From Pseudarthrobacter raffinosi (GTDB lineage: Bacteria; Actinomycetota; Actinomycetes; Actinomycetales; Micrococcaceae), in contig NZ_JAMXBH010000001.1 of the NCBI RefSeq assembly GCF_023913735.1, positions 1-64,000 of the forward strand: a stretch of DNA of 64,000 nucleotides. The letters run 5' to 3'. This document shows positions 26,506 through 35,019 of this stretch, one piece after another. The position numbers and the translations under genes were made by a program. The first letter of the stretch is position 1, and each line of letters starts with the position of its first letter. Below the pieces are notes generated by a model that saw nothing but the letters and a program-made list of their open reading frames with translations, did not search any database and was not told the origin of the DNA.

Positions 26506-28206
26506 ATGCGGAAGATCATCAACGATCCGCATTCGTTCGTCGATGAGGTCATGCAAGGGATCTTCGCCGCGCATCCAGGGGAAGTGCGCCCCGCCACGAC
26601 CGACAACCGTACGCTGGTCCGCGCGGACTCGCCGATGGTCGGCCGGGTGGGGATCGTGACCGGCGGCGGCTCGGGCCACCTTCCGTTCTTCCTCGGATAC
26701 GTCGGCCGCGGCCTTTGTTCAGCCGTCGCCGTCGGAAACGTCTTTTCCTCACCGTCAGCGGCGCACATCCACGCGGCATCCCGCGCGGTATCCGGCGGTG
26801 CCGGGCTGCTCTACCTGTACGGCAACTACGGGGGAGACGTCTACAACTTCGACCTCGCGGCGGAACTCTGCCGCGCCGAGGGAATCCAGGTCGAAACCGT
26901 GTTGGGCGCCGACGATATCCTCTCCGCCCCCGCGGAGTCGGCAGCCACACGGCGGGGTGTCGCTGGCCTCGTCCTGGTGTACAAAGCCGCAGGTGCCATT
27001 GCCGACGAACTGGCACCACTGGCCGAAGTGGCACGGGTGGCACAGAAAGCCGCGGACGCCACCCGGACGATGGGAGTCGGACTCTCGCCCACGATCCTTC
27101 CGGCGGCGGGAGAGGCTACTTTCAGCCTGGACGACGGCGACATGGAGATCGGCGTCGGAATCCACGGCGAGCAGGGGACGCACCGCGGCCCGATCGAGAG
27201 TGCCGATGCCATCACCGACCGGTTCGTCGCCGAATTCGACAAGGAACTCGAGCTGACGCCGGGGAGGCGGGTGGCGGTACTTGTCAACGGGCTGGGAGCG
27301 ACGCCGCTCGAAGAGCTTTACGTCATCTACCGCCGGCTCGCCGAAGTCCTCGGGGACAGGAGAGTTACGATCGCCCACCGCTACATCGGGGAATACGTGA
27401 CCAGCCTGGAGATGGCCGGCGCCTCCGTCTCCATCATGGAACTCGACGACGAGCTTGAGCGGCTCATCGCCGCCCCCGCATCCTCGCCGTTCTTCCGGCA
27501 GGGGACGGTTGAGCCAACGGGAACAACGGCGGAACGCCCGGAGCTGGTGGACCTGGACAGGCCGGGGAACATGGCGTCGGTGCGGCGCACGGGAAGGCCC
27601 AGCCGGCTGCGGGAAGTCCTGCTCGCCGCGCTGCCCGCGATGCTCAGCCACAAGGACGAGTTGCGCGAGCTCGACGCCGTGCTCGGCGACGGTGACCTGG
27701 GCATCACAGTCGCCGCCGGGAGCGAGTCCGTTGTGGGTTCCCTACGGGCCCTGCCTGAAGACGCCGACGCAGCGAGCGTTGTTCGTTTTGCCGCTGCGGC
27801 CTTTGCGTCCGCGAATCCTTCAACGTTTGCGGCCCTCGTTGGTGCGGGCCTGCTCGGAACACTCGACGAATTCGGTACGGCAGATGACCTCGTTCCAGAC
27901 GAGATAGCCAACGTGGTCCGGGCCTTCACCGATCGAATTATGGAACGCGGGGGTGCAGAGCCGGGAGACAAGACCCTCGTCGACGTGCTGCTGCCGATCA
28001 CGAACGCGCTGCTGCTGGGACCGATCGCGGGTGAAAAGGTCGTCGAAGCAGCACGCTCTGCAGTGGACCGAACCACGCAGCTTCAATCGCGGCGGGGCCG
28101 GGCCGCGTGGCAGGGGGAACGCAGCGTGGGACACCGCGACCCTGGAAGTGTGGCCGTACTGCGATTCACAGAGGAGTTCGTTAGAGCACAATCAAACTTG
28201 CAGTAA
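26506..28206 (+). CDS. Fused DhaK-DhaL dihydroxyacetone-type kinase
   Basis: This 566-residue ATP-dependent kinase joins both domains. The DhaK part (residues about 1-330) has GGGSGHLPFF with the active His, NYGGDVYNF with the catalytic Asp, and GIHGEQGTHRG whose His would bind the ketose carbonyl covalently. The DhaL part (about 360-560) has LGDGDLGITV, the aspartates that hold Mg-ATP. Relatives phosphorylate dihydroxyacetone, or tetruloses such as erythrulose. The usual GGGSGHEP is changed to GGGSGHLP, hinting at a different substrate. It starts two bases after the lyase stop, so it is in the same operon and probably phosphorylates a ketose fragment from that pathway. Confidence 0.88.
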   Translation: MRKIINDPHSFVDEVMQGIFAAHPGEVRPATTDNRTLVRADSPMVGRVGIVTGGGSGHLPFFLGYVGRGLCSAVAVGNVFSSPSAAHIHAASRAVSGGAGLLYLYGNYGGDVYNFDLAAELCRAEGIQVETVLGADDILSAPAESAATRRGVAGLVLVYKAAGAIADELAPLAEVARVAQKAADATRTMGVGLSPTILPAAGEATFSLDDGDMEIGVGIHGEQGTHRGPIESADAITDRFVAEFDKELELTPGRRVAVLVNGLGATPLEELYVIYRRLAEVLGDRRVTIAHRYIGEYVTSLEMAGASVSIMELDDELERLIAAPASSPFFRQGTVEPTGTTAERPELVDLDRPGNMASVRRTGRPSRLREVLLAALPAMLSHKDELRELDAVLGDGDLGITVAAGSESVVGSLRALPEDADAASVVRFAAAAFASANPSTFAALVGAGLLGTLDEFGTADDLVPDEIANVVRAFTDRIMERGGAEPGDKTLVDVLLPITNALLLGPIAGEKVVEAARSAVDRTTQLQSRRGRAAWQGERSVGHRDPGSVAVLRFTEEFVRAQSNLQ

Positions 28207-28268
28207 TTACCTAGGGGCCTCGGTGGAGCTGTCACCTACATTCGTTGACGGTCAGGCTGAGAGCTTGA

Positions 28269-28303
28269 CTGCGGTGGGGCCTGGACGATGAGCCCCACCG
28301 CAG
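28269..28303. terminator. Strong hairpin between kinase operon and phoD
   Basis: CTGCGGTGGGGC (28269-28280) and GCCCCACCGCAG (28292-28303) make a perfect 12-bp stem with an 11-base loop. It lies 62 bases after the kinase stop and 35 bases beyond the phoD stop, so it can serve both converging units. A U-run is lacking, as is common in actinobacteria. Confidence 0.75.
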
Positions 28304-28338
28304 GGCCGAAAGGCTCAACCGCAAACAGTCGACATGCC

Positions 28339-29919
28339 CTACTGGAGTCCCGGGACTCCGTCCTGGATGGCGAAGGAGGCCTTCGTGCTGACGGGGGATC
28401 CCGGCGTCGTGACGTGGTCCAGAACGCGGAAGTCGGCAATCAGCGCGTCCTTGGTGATTTTCGTGTTCACGTAGCCGCGGTTGTCGTTGTAGAACTTCAG
28501 GTGCGGGTTCCAGGCCTGGACCGGGTCGACTGTGGAGCCGGTGCCGTTGCCGGTGGAGGTGATGGACGTGCAGACCAGTTCGGAGCCGACCACGGGGGAG
28601 GCGGGGTCCCTGTAGTCCACCTTGATGTCGTTGGCCCAGTTGCGGTGCACGTCGCCGGTGAGGACCACGGCGTTGCGGACGTTCGCGTCCACCCAGCCCT
28701 GGGTGATGCGGCGGCGGGAGGCGGCGTAGCCGTCCCACCCGTCCATGGAGACGTCGTCGATCTCCGGGGCCTTGTTGCGGTCCTTTTCGGCGAAGAAGAC
28801 CTGCTGGCCCAGGATGTCCCAGCGCTGGGTGGAGTTCTTGAAGCCGTCCAGCAGCCACTTCTCCTGCTCGGCGCCGGTGATGGTGCGGTCCTCGGCCAGG
28901 CGTTCAGTGACGTTCTTCTTCCAGCCGTCCCCGGCGAGCTGGTCGTCACGGTACTGCCGGGTGTCCATCATGTGGAAGTTGGCCAGCTGGCCCCACTGGA
29001 TGGTGCGGTAGATCTTCATGTCGAACCCGGCCGGCACAGACGAGGCCCGCAGCGGCATGTTCTCGTAGTACGCCTGGAACGCGGCGGACCGGCGCTGACG
29101 GAAACGCTCGGTGGTGTCGTTAAGCTGGCCGGCGTCCTTGTTCTCCGGGATCTCGTCCGCCCAGTTGTTGTCCACCTCGTGGTCATCCCACACCACCAGC
29201 CACGGCGCGACCGCGTGCGCGGCCTGCAGGTCGGCGTCGGACTTGTACTGCGCGTGCCGCTGCCGGTAGCCCTGCAGAGTGGAAGTCTCGGGGCCCTGGT
29301 GGTCGCGCGGGTTGCCGCCGCCGATCACGTAGCTGTCCTTCTTGTACTCGTACATGTAGTCACCCAGGTGCAGCACCAGGTCCGGGTGGTCCTGCGCCAG
29401 CCGCGAGTAGGCGGTGAAGTAGCCGTGCTCGTACTGCGAGCAGCTGGCAAACGCCATGGCCAGCGCCGCCGGCGTCTCGTGCGGCGCCGGGCTGGTGAGG
29501 GTGCGGCCCACCACGCTGACGTGCCGGCCCGTGCGGAACCGGTAGAAGTACTCGCGACCCGGGCGGAGGCCCTTGAGTTCGACGTGCACCGAGTGCGCGG
29601 TTTCGATCCGGGCATGCTCGACGCCGCGGGCTACTACGGTGCGCATGCCGGCGTCTTCAGCCACTTCCCACGCCACCGCGACGTTGCGGGAAGGCATGCC
29701 GCCCAGGCCGTCCTCGGCGATCGGTTCCAGCGCCAGCCGGGTCCAGATCACAAAGCCGTCCGACCAGGGCTCGCCGGAGGCGATACCCAGCAGGAACGGA
29801 TCGGTGCGGAGACCGGCGTCGTCCGCTGTTGAAACGGCGACGGCGGCACCCGGCCAGGCGGCGACGAGCCCGGCCCCGAGGCCGGCGGAAAGGAGGGATC
29901 TGCGTGAAATGTTGTCCAT
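28339..29919 (-). CDS. phoD: PhoD-family alkaline phosphatase/phosphodiesterase
   Basis: This 526-residue exported metallo-phosphatase begins with a Tat signal (SRRSLLSAGLGAGLVAA, residues 5-21). An N-terminal beta domain (DPFLLGIASGEPWSDGFVIW) is followed by the catalytic core: AFASCSQYEHGYF, HLGDYMYEY, WDDHEVDNNW and LTGDVHRNW supply iron/calcium ligands. Such enzymes release phosphate from organic phosphodiesters outside the cell under phosphate limitation. The length is normal and the frame intact. It is the likely parent of relics at 10354-10516, 19972-20765 and 48542-48600. No Pho box could be confirmed upstream. Confidence 0.93.
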   Translation of the reverse strand: MDNISRRSLLSAGLGAGLVAAWPGAAVAVSTADDAGLRTDPFLLGIASGEPWSDGFVIWTRLALEPIAEDGLGGMPSRNVAVAWEVAEDAGMRTVVARGVEHARIETAHSVHVELKGLRPGREYFYRFRTGRHVSVVGRTLTSPAPHETPAALAMAFASCSQYEHGYFTAYSRLAQDHPDLVLHLGDYMYEYKKDSYVIGGGNPRDHQGPETSTLQGYRQRHAQYKSDADLQAAHAVAPWLVVWDDHEVDNNWADEIPENKDAGQLNDTTERFRQRRSAAFQAYYENMPLRASSVPAGFDMKIYRTIQWGQLANFHMMDTRQYRDDQLAGDGWKKNVTERLAEDRTITGAEQEKWLLDGFKNSTQRWDILGQQVFFAEKDRNKAPEIDDVSMDGWDGYAASRRRITQGWVDANVRNAVVLTGDVHRNWANDIKVDYRDPASPVVGSELVCTSITSTGNGTGSTVDPVQAWNPHLKFYNDNRGYVNTKITKDALIADFRVLDHVTTPGSPVSTKASFAIQDGVPGLQ

Positions 29920-30014
29920 GGCTTCGACCGTATTGCGGCCGGTTGAACAGTGTGTAAGGGCGGCGTGAATGCGTGGTTAACTGCGTGACAAGACCTGTCG
30001 ATTTGGAGCAGTTT

Positions 30015-30377
30015 CTAGTTCCTGGAGTTCAGCGCGTCGAACTGCTCCTGCCAAAGGGCCAACTCCTCATCGACGTAGCGCCTGTGGGCAGGAGTCCATT
30101 TGGGCCAGATGTCGGGCGAGGCCGGGGCGGGTGCGGGCCGCAGTGCCCGGTCTCGAACCGGGGGTGCTGCCCGGGTCGGAGCCGGGTCCGGGATGGGGCG
30201 TTGGACCCGGCGTGGGTCCCGTCTGGCGCTGGTAACTTTCTTCTGACTGGCCCGGGGCTTCAGGCCGGTAATCCAGAGCACCAGGCTGGACAGGACCCAG
30301 AGAATGCTGGCCAGGACCAGCACGACAAGAAGGAAGGCAATCCAGAGCAGTAGTCCGATGGCTGGGAAGACCAACAT
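30015..30377 (-). CDS. Small membrane protein with Pro/Arg-rich tail
   Basis: This 120-residue protein has a long hydrophobic N terminus (about residues 3-38, enough for one or two helices). A Pro/Arg-rich cytoplasmic region and an acidic-aromatic end (DEELALWQEQFDAL) follow. No family is recognised. There is no Shine-Dalgarno sequence; a TAAAAT box lies five bases before the ATG, fitting leaderless transcription. Strong third-position GC bias supports it as a real gene. Confidence 0.65.
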   Translation of the reverse strand: MLVFPAIGLLLWIAFLLVVLVLASILWVLSSLVLWITGLKPRASQKKVTSARRDPRRVQRPIPDPAPTRAAPPVRDRALRPAPAPASPDIWPKWTPAHRRYVDEELALWQEQFDALNSRN

Positions 30378-30610
30378 GGTCTATTTTAGCGTCCGGACCC
30401 TCGATTGGATCAGGAGTATTTTGAGGCTACGGCCCCCCGAACCCTCGTTGCGGACATCGTCCAGCTACATCGTCCGTGACCATCTCTGACGTGCTCGTGG
30501 CCCTCCTGTGGCGGGGCGACGACGCGGGGCTGAACCGGGGATCCCTCAGCGCGCATCGAATTTCGTCGTCGCCTACCGATCGGGGACTCGTTTGGATGAA
30601 GTTTGTTCGG

Positions 30611-31246
30611 CTATCCAGCAGCTTCTGGCAGGGGCGGCTGCACAGCTGCCGCCCCTGCCCACATGTAGTAGCCGGCCGCCACCATGGCGAGCCCAAAAGG
30701 TATGGCGAGTAGGACAGCAGGTGTTTGTTCGTTGGCTGCCAGCAGAGCGACAGTGCTGACCACGAAGAAGATCCCGAGCCATCGTGGAAGAACACCTGAA
30801 AGGAGAATGAAGACCCCGATCATCAGGAGGCCTGCGATGATAGCCAGCAGCCCGGGGATGACAAAATAGGGCATCCCTGGGAAGTCGCCGGCGAAGAATG
30901 CCGTCTGGATCAGCGCGCCCGTAAACAGCAGGATGAACCCAACTGCGGCCGTAATCAGGCCAGCGTTCGCAAGCTTGAGGTACTGGCCGGATCGCCGTGC
31001 AAGGAGTGTCATACCGGCAACGCCAACCAGTATGAGAAGGGACGCGGCAGAGGCTGCCAAAGGGACAAACCCGGTTGATGTACGCATGGCTCTTGTCTCG
31101 CATTCCAAGCCGATGCAGCCGATCGGTTCCAGATTGTGTAGGAATGCGGCCAAGACGCACAGCACGCCGCCGAGCATCGCTGCGGCGCCAGCCCATCTGG
31201 GGAATTGCCCTGCCCAGAATCGGTCGTCGAAATTTCCCCGGGCCAT
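30611..31246 (-). CDS. Multi-pass membrane protein, DUF998-like layout
   Basis: This 211-residue protein has six predicted transmembrane helices (for example MLGGVLCVLAAFLHNL, LAASAASLLILVGVAGMTLL, LITAAVGFILLFTGALIQ, FVIPGLLAIIAGLLMIGVF). A Cys-containing loop (GCIGLECETRAM) sits between helices 1 and 2. It resembles small integral membrane families such as DUF998 in layout only; I do not assign one. The ATG at 31246 is chosen over the TTG two codons upstream. It stands alone. Confidence 0.7.
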   Translation of the reverse strand: MARGNFDDRFWAGQFPRWAGAAAMLGGVLCVLAAFLHNLEPIGCIGLECETRAMRTSTGFVPLAASAASLLILVGVAGMTLLARRSGQYLKLANAGLITAAVGFILLFTGALIQTAFFAGDFPGMPYFVIPGLLAIIAGLLMIGVFILLSGVLPRWLGIFFVVSTVALLAANEQTPAVLLAIPFGLAMVAAGYYMWAGAAAVQPPLPEAAG

Positions 31247-31521
31247 CGTCAACCGCCATCTCTCTGGAGACCGCCAGTGTGTCTTCCTATGCTGGACCGG
31301 GCCGGTGTGGCGGTCAAGAGCCGGTTGCCAGGCACAGAAGGACCCTTCCGAAGGCTAGCGAAAAGCGTACTTTGTCTATGCATTGCTAGTCAGTTATCCG
31401 GTGCGCGTAGCGAAGTCACTGGATAGAGCGGCTGCATGATGAGTTTAGGGAGCGGTGCCATTTTCCGACTCTGACATCACCCTCCACCGAGGCGTATCCC
31501 CGCCGTACGGGCGAGTCGTTT
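31247..31521. other. Noncoding gap before the DeoR gene end
   Basis: This 275-bp stretch is less GC-rich around 31360-31450 and shows no credible gene or hairpin. It ends at a copy of the dispersed REP-like repeat. Confidence 0.3.
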
Positions 31522-31545
31522 GTTTCGACAGGCTCAACCGCCGGG
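31522..31545. repeat. REP-like repeat overlapping the DeoR stop codon
   Basis: GTTTCGACAGGCTCAACCGCC matches the dispersed element. On the minus strand, its GGCGGTTGA encodes the last two glycines and the stop of the DeoR regulator. Confidence 0.8.
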
Positions 31546-32313
31546 CAGTACCTCAGCCACCTCTACCGTGACCCTCGCGTCACGGAACTTCTGCACCTGA
31601 CCCGGGTCGGCGCCGTCGTCCGTGACCAGCGTCCAGGGGAGCGCGAGCCGCGCCCACGCATGGAAGGGCCGCAGGCCGAGCTTGGAGGAGTCTGCCAGGA
31701 CGTAGACGCTGTTGCCGCGCCGGGCCATGAGCTCCTTGAGCCGGGTTTGGGCGTGGTCTGCCTCGCAGATGCCGTCCTCGGCGGTGACGGCGTCGGCGCC
31801 GATGAACACACGGTCAAAGCTCATCCGCTCCAGGGCTGCCTCGGCCAGGGGACCCACGAAGCTCTGGCTCAGGCTCCGCAGCCGCCCGCCCAGGCAGTCC
31901 ACTTCGATGCCGTCGGACTCGGCCAGTTCCTGCATGGTGTTGATGCCCGGCGTCGTCACGGACAACCGATCAAACCCCCGCAGTTCGTGGGCCAGGGCAC
32001 CCACGGTGGAGCCGGCGTCGAGCAGGATGTTCTCCCCGGGCCGAATCACGGATGCCGCCCAGCGGGCAATGGCGTGCTTCTGCTCAAACGCCTCGCCGGT
32101 GCGCTGCCGGAGCGATGCTTCCGGGTGGGCGCCCAGGGCCATGGCGCCGCCGTACGTGCGGGCCAGCCGGCCCTGCCCGTTCAGGAGCGCCAGGTCGCGG
32201 CGGATGGTGGAGGCCGTGACCTCGAACCGGGCGGACAGTTCCTCCACGGAGGCCAGGCCGGTGGTGAGCGCCAGATGGTAAATTTCTTCGCGCCTGGCAT
32301 TTGCCGACAGCAT
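31534..32313 (-). CDS. DeoR-family transcriptional regulator
   Basis: This 259-residue repressor starts at the ATG at 32313, behind AAGGAG. Residues 1-57 form the DeoR helix-turn-helix (VEELSARFEVTASTIRRDLA), and residues about 75-235 form the sugar-phosphate-binding domain (ILLDAGSTVGALAHEL, VFIGADAVTAEDGICEAD, VYVLADSSKLG). It is the last gene of the leftward OtnK-PdxA2 unit and probably controls it and the divergent ABC operon through the palindrome at 34908-34924. A phosphorylated tetronate would be a plausible inducer. Its final codons lie inside a dispersed repeat (ending LPGG-stop), an odd extension of the normal C terminus. Confidence 0.9.
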   Translation of the reverse strand: MLSANARREEIYHLALTTGLASVEELSARFEVTASTIRRDLALLNGQGRLARTYGGAMALGAHPEASLRQRTGEAFEQKHAIARWAASVIRPGENILLDAGSTVGALAHELRGFDRLSVTTPGINTMQELAESDGIEVDCLGGRLRSLSQSFVGPLAEAALERMSFDRVFIGADAVTAEDGICEADHAQTRLKELMARRGNSVYVLADSSKLGLRPFHAWARLALPWTLVTDDGADPGQVQKFRDARVTVEVAEVLPGG

Positions 32314-32392
32314 TCCCGGTCTCCTTCCCGTGGGCGTGGTTACCATGCTAGTTCCGGCCCCGGCCAACTGCCCGCAGCATTGCCGTGTGCGC

Positions 32393-34828
32393 CTACACGG
32401 CCACGGCGGGCCGGGTGGCCATCTCCGCCGCCTGGTGCAGGGCCTCCACCATGCTGCGCGAATCGGCGATCGCCTTGCCGGCAATGTCAAAGGCGGTGCC
32501 GTGGTCCACGGAGGTGCGGATGACAGGCAGGCCCACGGTGATGTTCACGCCGGCCTCGATGCCCAGCACCTTCACCGGGCCGTGCCCCTGGTCGTGGTAC
32601 ATGGCCACCACCAGGTCGTAATCGCCCCGGCCGGCCAGGAAGAACAGGGTGTCAGCGGGCAGCGGGCCCGTGACGTCGATGCCTGATTCGCGGGCGGCCT
32701 TCACTCCCGGTTCGATCTTCTCCGCTTCCTCGCCCTGGCCGAACAGTCCGCCCTCGCCGGCGTGCGGGTTGATGGCGCAGACGCCGATCTTCGGGTTGGG
32801 GATGCCGGCACGGATCAGGGCCTCGTGGCCGCGGCGGATGGTGCGCTCCACCAGCGCCGGATTGATCTTCCGCACAGCGTCCATGAGCCCGATGTGCGTG
32901 GTTACGTGGATGACCTTGATCTTGGGCGTGGAGAGCATCATGGACACTTCCTCGGTCCCGGTCAGCTGCGCCAGCAGTTCGGTGTGACCGGGGAAGACGT
33001 GCCCGGCGGCGTGCAGGGCCTCCTTGTTCAGCGGCGCGGTGCAGATGGCCTGGACTTTCCTGGCCATGGCCAGCTCGCTCGCCACCCGGATGTATTCATA
33101 GGCGGCGTGCCCGGCCACGGGGGAGAGTTGCCCCCAGGGGAGGTCCGCCGGCAGCAGTGCCAGGTCGATCACGTTCACCCGGCCCGGCGTGAACACTGCG
33201 TCCTCCACGGATACGATGGTCTGGATGTCCGCTTCGATGCCCAGGATGTCCGCGGCCTGGCGGAGGCGCAGCGCGTCACCGATCACCACGGGTTTGCACT
33301 CAGCGTTGATCTTCGGGTCGAGCACGGCGGCCACCACCACCTCGGGTCCAACGCCGGCGCCGTCGCCCATGGTCACGGCTACATAGGGGAGTCCAGCGGG
33401 ATCAACAAAGTTCATGGAGGGTCCTTTTCCGGGCAGAGACGGCTGGGGCGCCGTCGGCAGAGGGGAGTGCGTTTTGGGGGGATTCCCTGTCAGGGGAGGT
33501 GGTGGCGTGGGATTGCCGGCCAATACGGCCAGGATGGTGCGGAGGCTGTTTGTTTCGCCGAAACTGCCCGGGCGGGTGACCACAGGGTTTCCGTCCGGAG
33601 CCAGCGACAGGACGGCGCCGTGTTCAATCTCGCCCTGAACGCTCAGCCGCTGCACGCCCAGGGCATCCAGCACAGAGCGGGCCGTTTCCCCGCCGGTGAG
33701 CATCAGCGGCCGGTCCTTGGCGAGCGGCGCCACTGTCCGGGCCAGGGCGTCGGCAAGCCTGGCCGACACCGCCGGATCCACCGTGGCCGCATCCACGGTC
33801 ACGGCCGTCGGGCCTGCGGCCAGGGCCTCCTCCAGCAGAACCAGATCAGCGGTTCCGGCCAGCAGGTCCGCCGGGGACAGGGTGATGACCGCAACGCCGT
33901 TATCGGCCAGGGCCTGCAACTGTTCGCGTGCCGGGCCGGAGGCGGAGCCCACCACCAGCAGGGGAAAATCGCCGGTGGTGAGCTCGCCAATGGAGGAATG
34001 TACGACGGCGGCGCTGCCGTTGGGTGCCATACCGGCAGTCCGCGCCATCGCGGCTCCTAGGGCGGCTCCCAAGGCGGAAGCACCCGCGAACCGGACGCCG
34101 GGAATCGTGAGGGCGGCGCTGACGATGGCGTCCAGGTCGGCCTGCATCTCGGCGTCGCAGACCACCACGGGGAATGGCTGGCCGGCACTGGCGTCCTTCA
34201 GTGCTGCGGCTAAGGTCTCGCCGCCGCCGCGGACAGTGGACAGCTCCACCAGGGTGGTTGCCAAAGACTGCAAGGCAGCGGCGATGGTTGCCGGCGGAAC
34301 CGACGGCTCGGCATGCCACAACGTGGTTTTATGCAGGGGCACGCCCTGGTGGTGCACCGTTCCGTTAAACGTGCTGCGGCCCAGCGGAGGCAGTGCCGGC
34401 GCCAGGATGACGGGACCATCCGCGCTGAGAACCTCCAGCTGGGAGGCCACGGGCCCGCGGAGCAGGGAGTCGATCTTCAGGAATGCCGTGGGAGAGTGGT
34501 TCCCCACAGGAAAGGAATCCAGGACTTGGCGCAACCGCCCGGCGGCGGCATCTGCTGGGAACCTCCGGTTGTCCGTGTCCAGCACCAAAAGCCTATCGAC
34601 CCCGCGGTTCGCGTCCTGCATGAGGTTCCGCAGGGCGGTGGCAAGCTCCTCCGGAAGGTGCGGGAGCAGGCATACTAGCGGGGCGCCGTCGTCGGGCCTT
34701 GTCTTGCCGGGGACAGTTTGCGCGCTCTGCGCAGCATCACTACGGGTCCCGGCGTGTTCCGTCAGGAAGGCCGCTGCTGTCTCTGCGGCGCCGGAAAGAT
34801 CGTCAGCAATGGCAATAATGCGTTTCAT
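32393..34828 (-). CDS. Fused four-carbon sugar acid kinase (OtnK-like) and PdxA2-like dehydrogenase
   Basis: One open frame of 811 residues joins two enzymes that are normally separate. Residues 1-435 are a DUF1537/OtnK-type kinase (IADDLSGAAETAAAF at the start, LMLTGGETARSVLDALG and VTRPGSFGETNSL near its end). A Pro-rich linker of about 35 residues follows. Residues 472-811 form a PdxA2-type 4-phosphotetronate dehydrogenase (VTMGDGAGVGPEVV, GHTELLA, VTTHIGLMDA, MYHDQGHGPVK for metal and substrate). The kinase would make 4-phospho-threonate or -erythronate, which the second part oxidises and decarboxylates towards dihydroxyacetone phosphate. The start at 34828 has AAAGGAGG. An internal ATG at 33415 with its own ribosome site may also give free PdxA2. 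Confidence 0.85.
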   Translation of the reverse strand: MKRIIAIADDLSGAAETAAAFLTEHAGTRSDAAQSAQTVPGKTRPDDGAPLVCLLPHLPEELATALRNLMQDANRGVDRLLVLDTDNRRFPADAAAGRLRQVLDSFPVGNHSPTAFLKIDSLLRGPVASQLEVLSADGPVILAPALPPLGRSTFNGTVHHQGVPLHKTTLWHAEPSVPPATIAAALQSLATTLVELSTVRGGGETLAAALKDASAGQPFPVVVCDAEMQADLDAIVSAALTIPGVRFAGASALGAALGAAMARTAGMAPNGSAAVVHSSIGELTTGDFPLLVVGSASGPAREQLQALADNGVAVITLSPADLLAGTADLVLLEEALAAGPTAVTVDAATVDPAVSARLADALARTVAPLAKDRPLMLTGGETARSVLDALGVQRLSVQGEIEHGAVLSLAPDGNPVVTRPGSFGETNSLRTILAVLAGNPTPPPPLTGNPPKTHSPLPTAPQPSLPGKGPSMNFVDPAGLPYVAVTMGDGAGVGPEVVVAAVLDPKINAECKPVVIGDALRLRQAADILGIEADIQTIVSVEDAVFTPGRVNVIDLALLPADLPWGQLSPVAGHAAYEYIRVASELAMARKVQAICTAPLNKEALHAAGHVFPGHTELLAQLTGTEEVSMMLSTPKIKVIHVTTHIGLMDAVRKINPALVERTIRRGHEALIRAGIPNPKIGVCAINPHAGEGGLFGQGEEAEKIEPGVKAARESGIDVTGPLPADTLFFLAGRGDYDLVVAMYHDQGHGPVKVLGIEAGVNITVGLPVIRTSVDHGTAFDIAGKAIADSRSMVEALHQAAEMATRPAVAV
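33422..33428 (-). promoter_or_regulatory. Internal ribosome-binding site before the PdxA2 part
   Basis: On the minus strand AAAAGGA lies six bases before the ATG at 33415, where the conserved PdxA start (MNFVDPAGLPYVAVTMGDG) begins. Because the upstream kinase frame has no stop, this site could yield a separate 340-residue dehydrogenase besides the fusion. Confidence 0.55.
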
Positions 34829-34907
34829 CGCTGCCTCCTTTGGCATCCGCGGAACTGGGTACTGTGAAGCCGTTTTGGATTTGCTTGCACAAAACACGCT
34901 AACCTAC

Positions 34908-34924
34908 TTGCGCACTTTGCGCAA
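34908..34924. promoter_or_regulatory. 17-bp palindrome in the divergent sugar-acid promoter
   Basis: TTGCGCA-CTT-TGCGCAA is a perfect 7-bp inverted repeat centred in the gap between the kinase fusion and the ABC transporter operon. It is the best candidate operator for the DeoR regulator, with control of both directions. Confidence 0.55.
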
Positions 34925-35019
34925 TCATGACATTGTGATCGGAGTAACAACCCTGGTGCCTGTATCAGCAAGATGCAGCATCTGGCCGGCAGGAGCCGGC
35001 CCTTACCTGGAGGTCAAAG

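Noticed and set aside
28288..29832. 514-residue plus-strand frame over phoD
   Set aside because: It is antisense to the intact phoD gene, Val/Gly/Arg-rich, and matches no family.
30378..30610. Gene between the two membrane-protein genes
   Set aside because: Frames present are short, overlap the neighbours antisense and lack ribosome sites; I see nothing else in this gap.
32762..34060. 432-residue plus-strand frame over the OtnK-PdxA2 gene
   Set aside because: It is a high-GC antisense frame with no ribosome site or family features.
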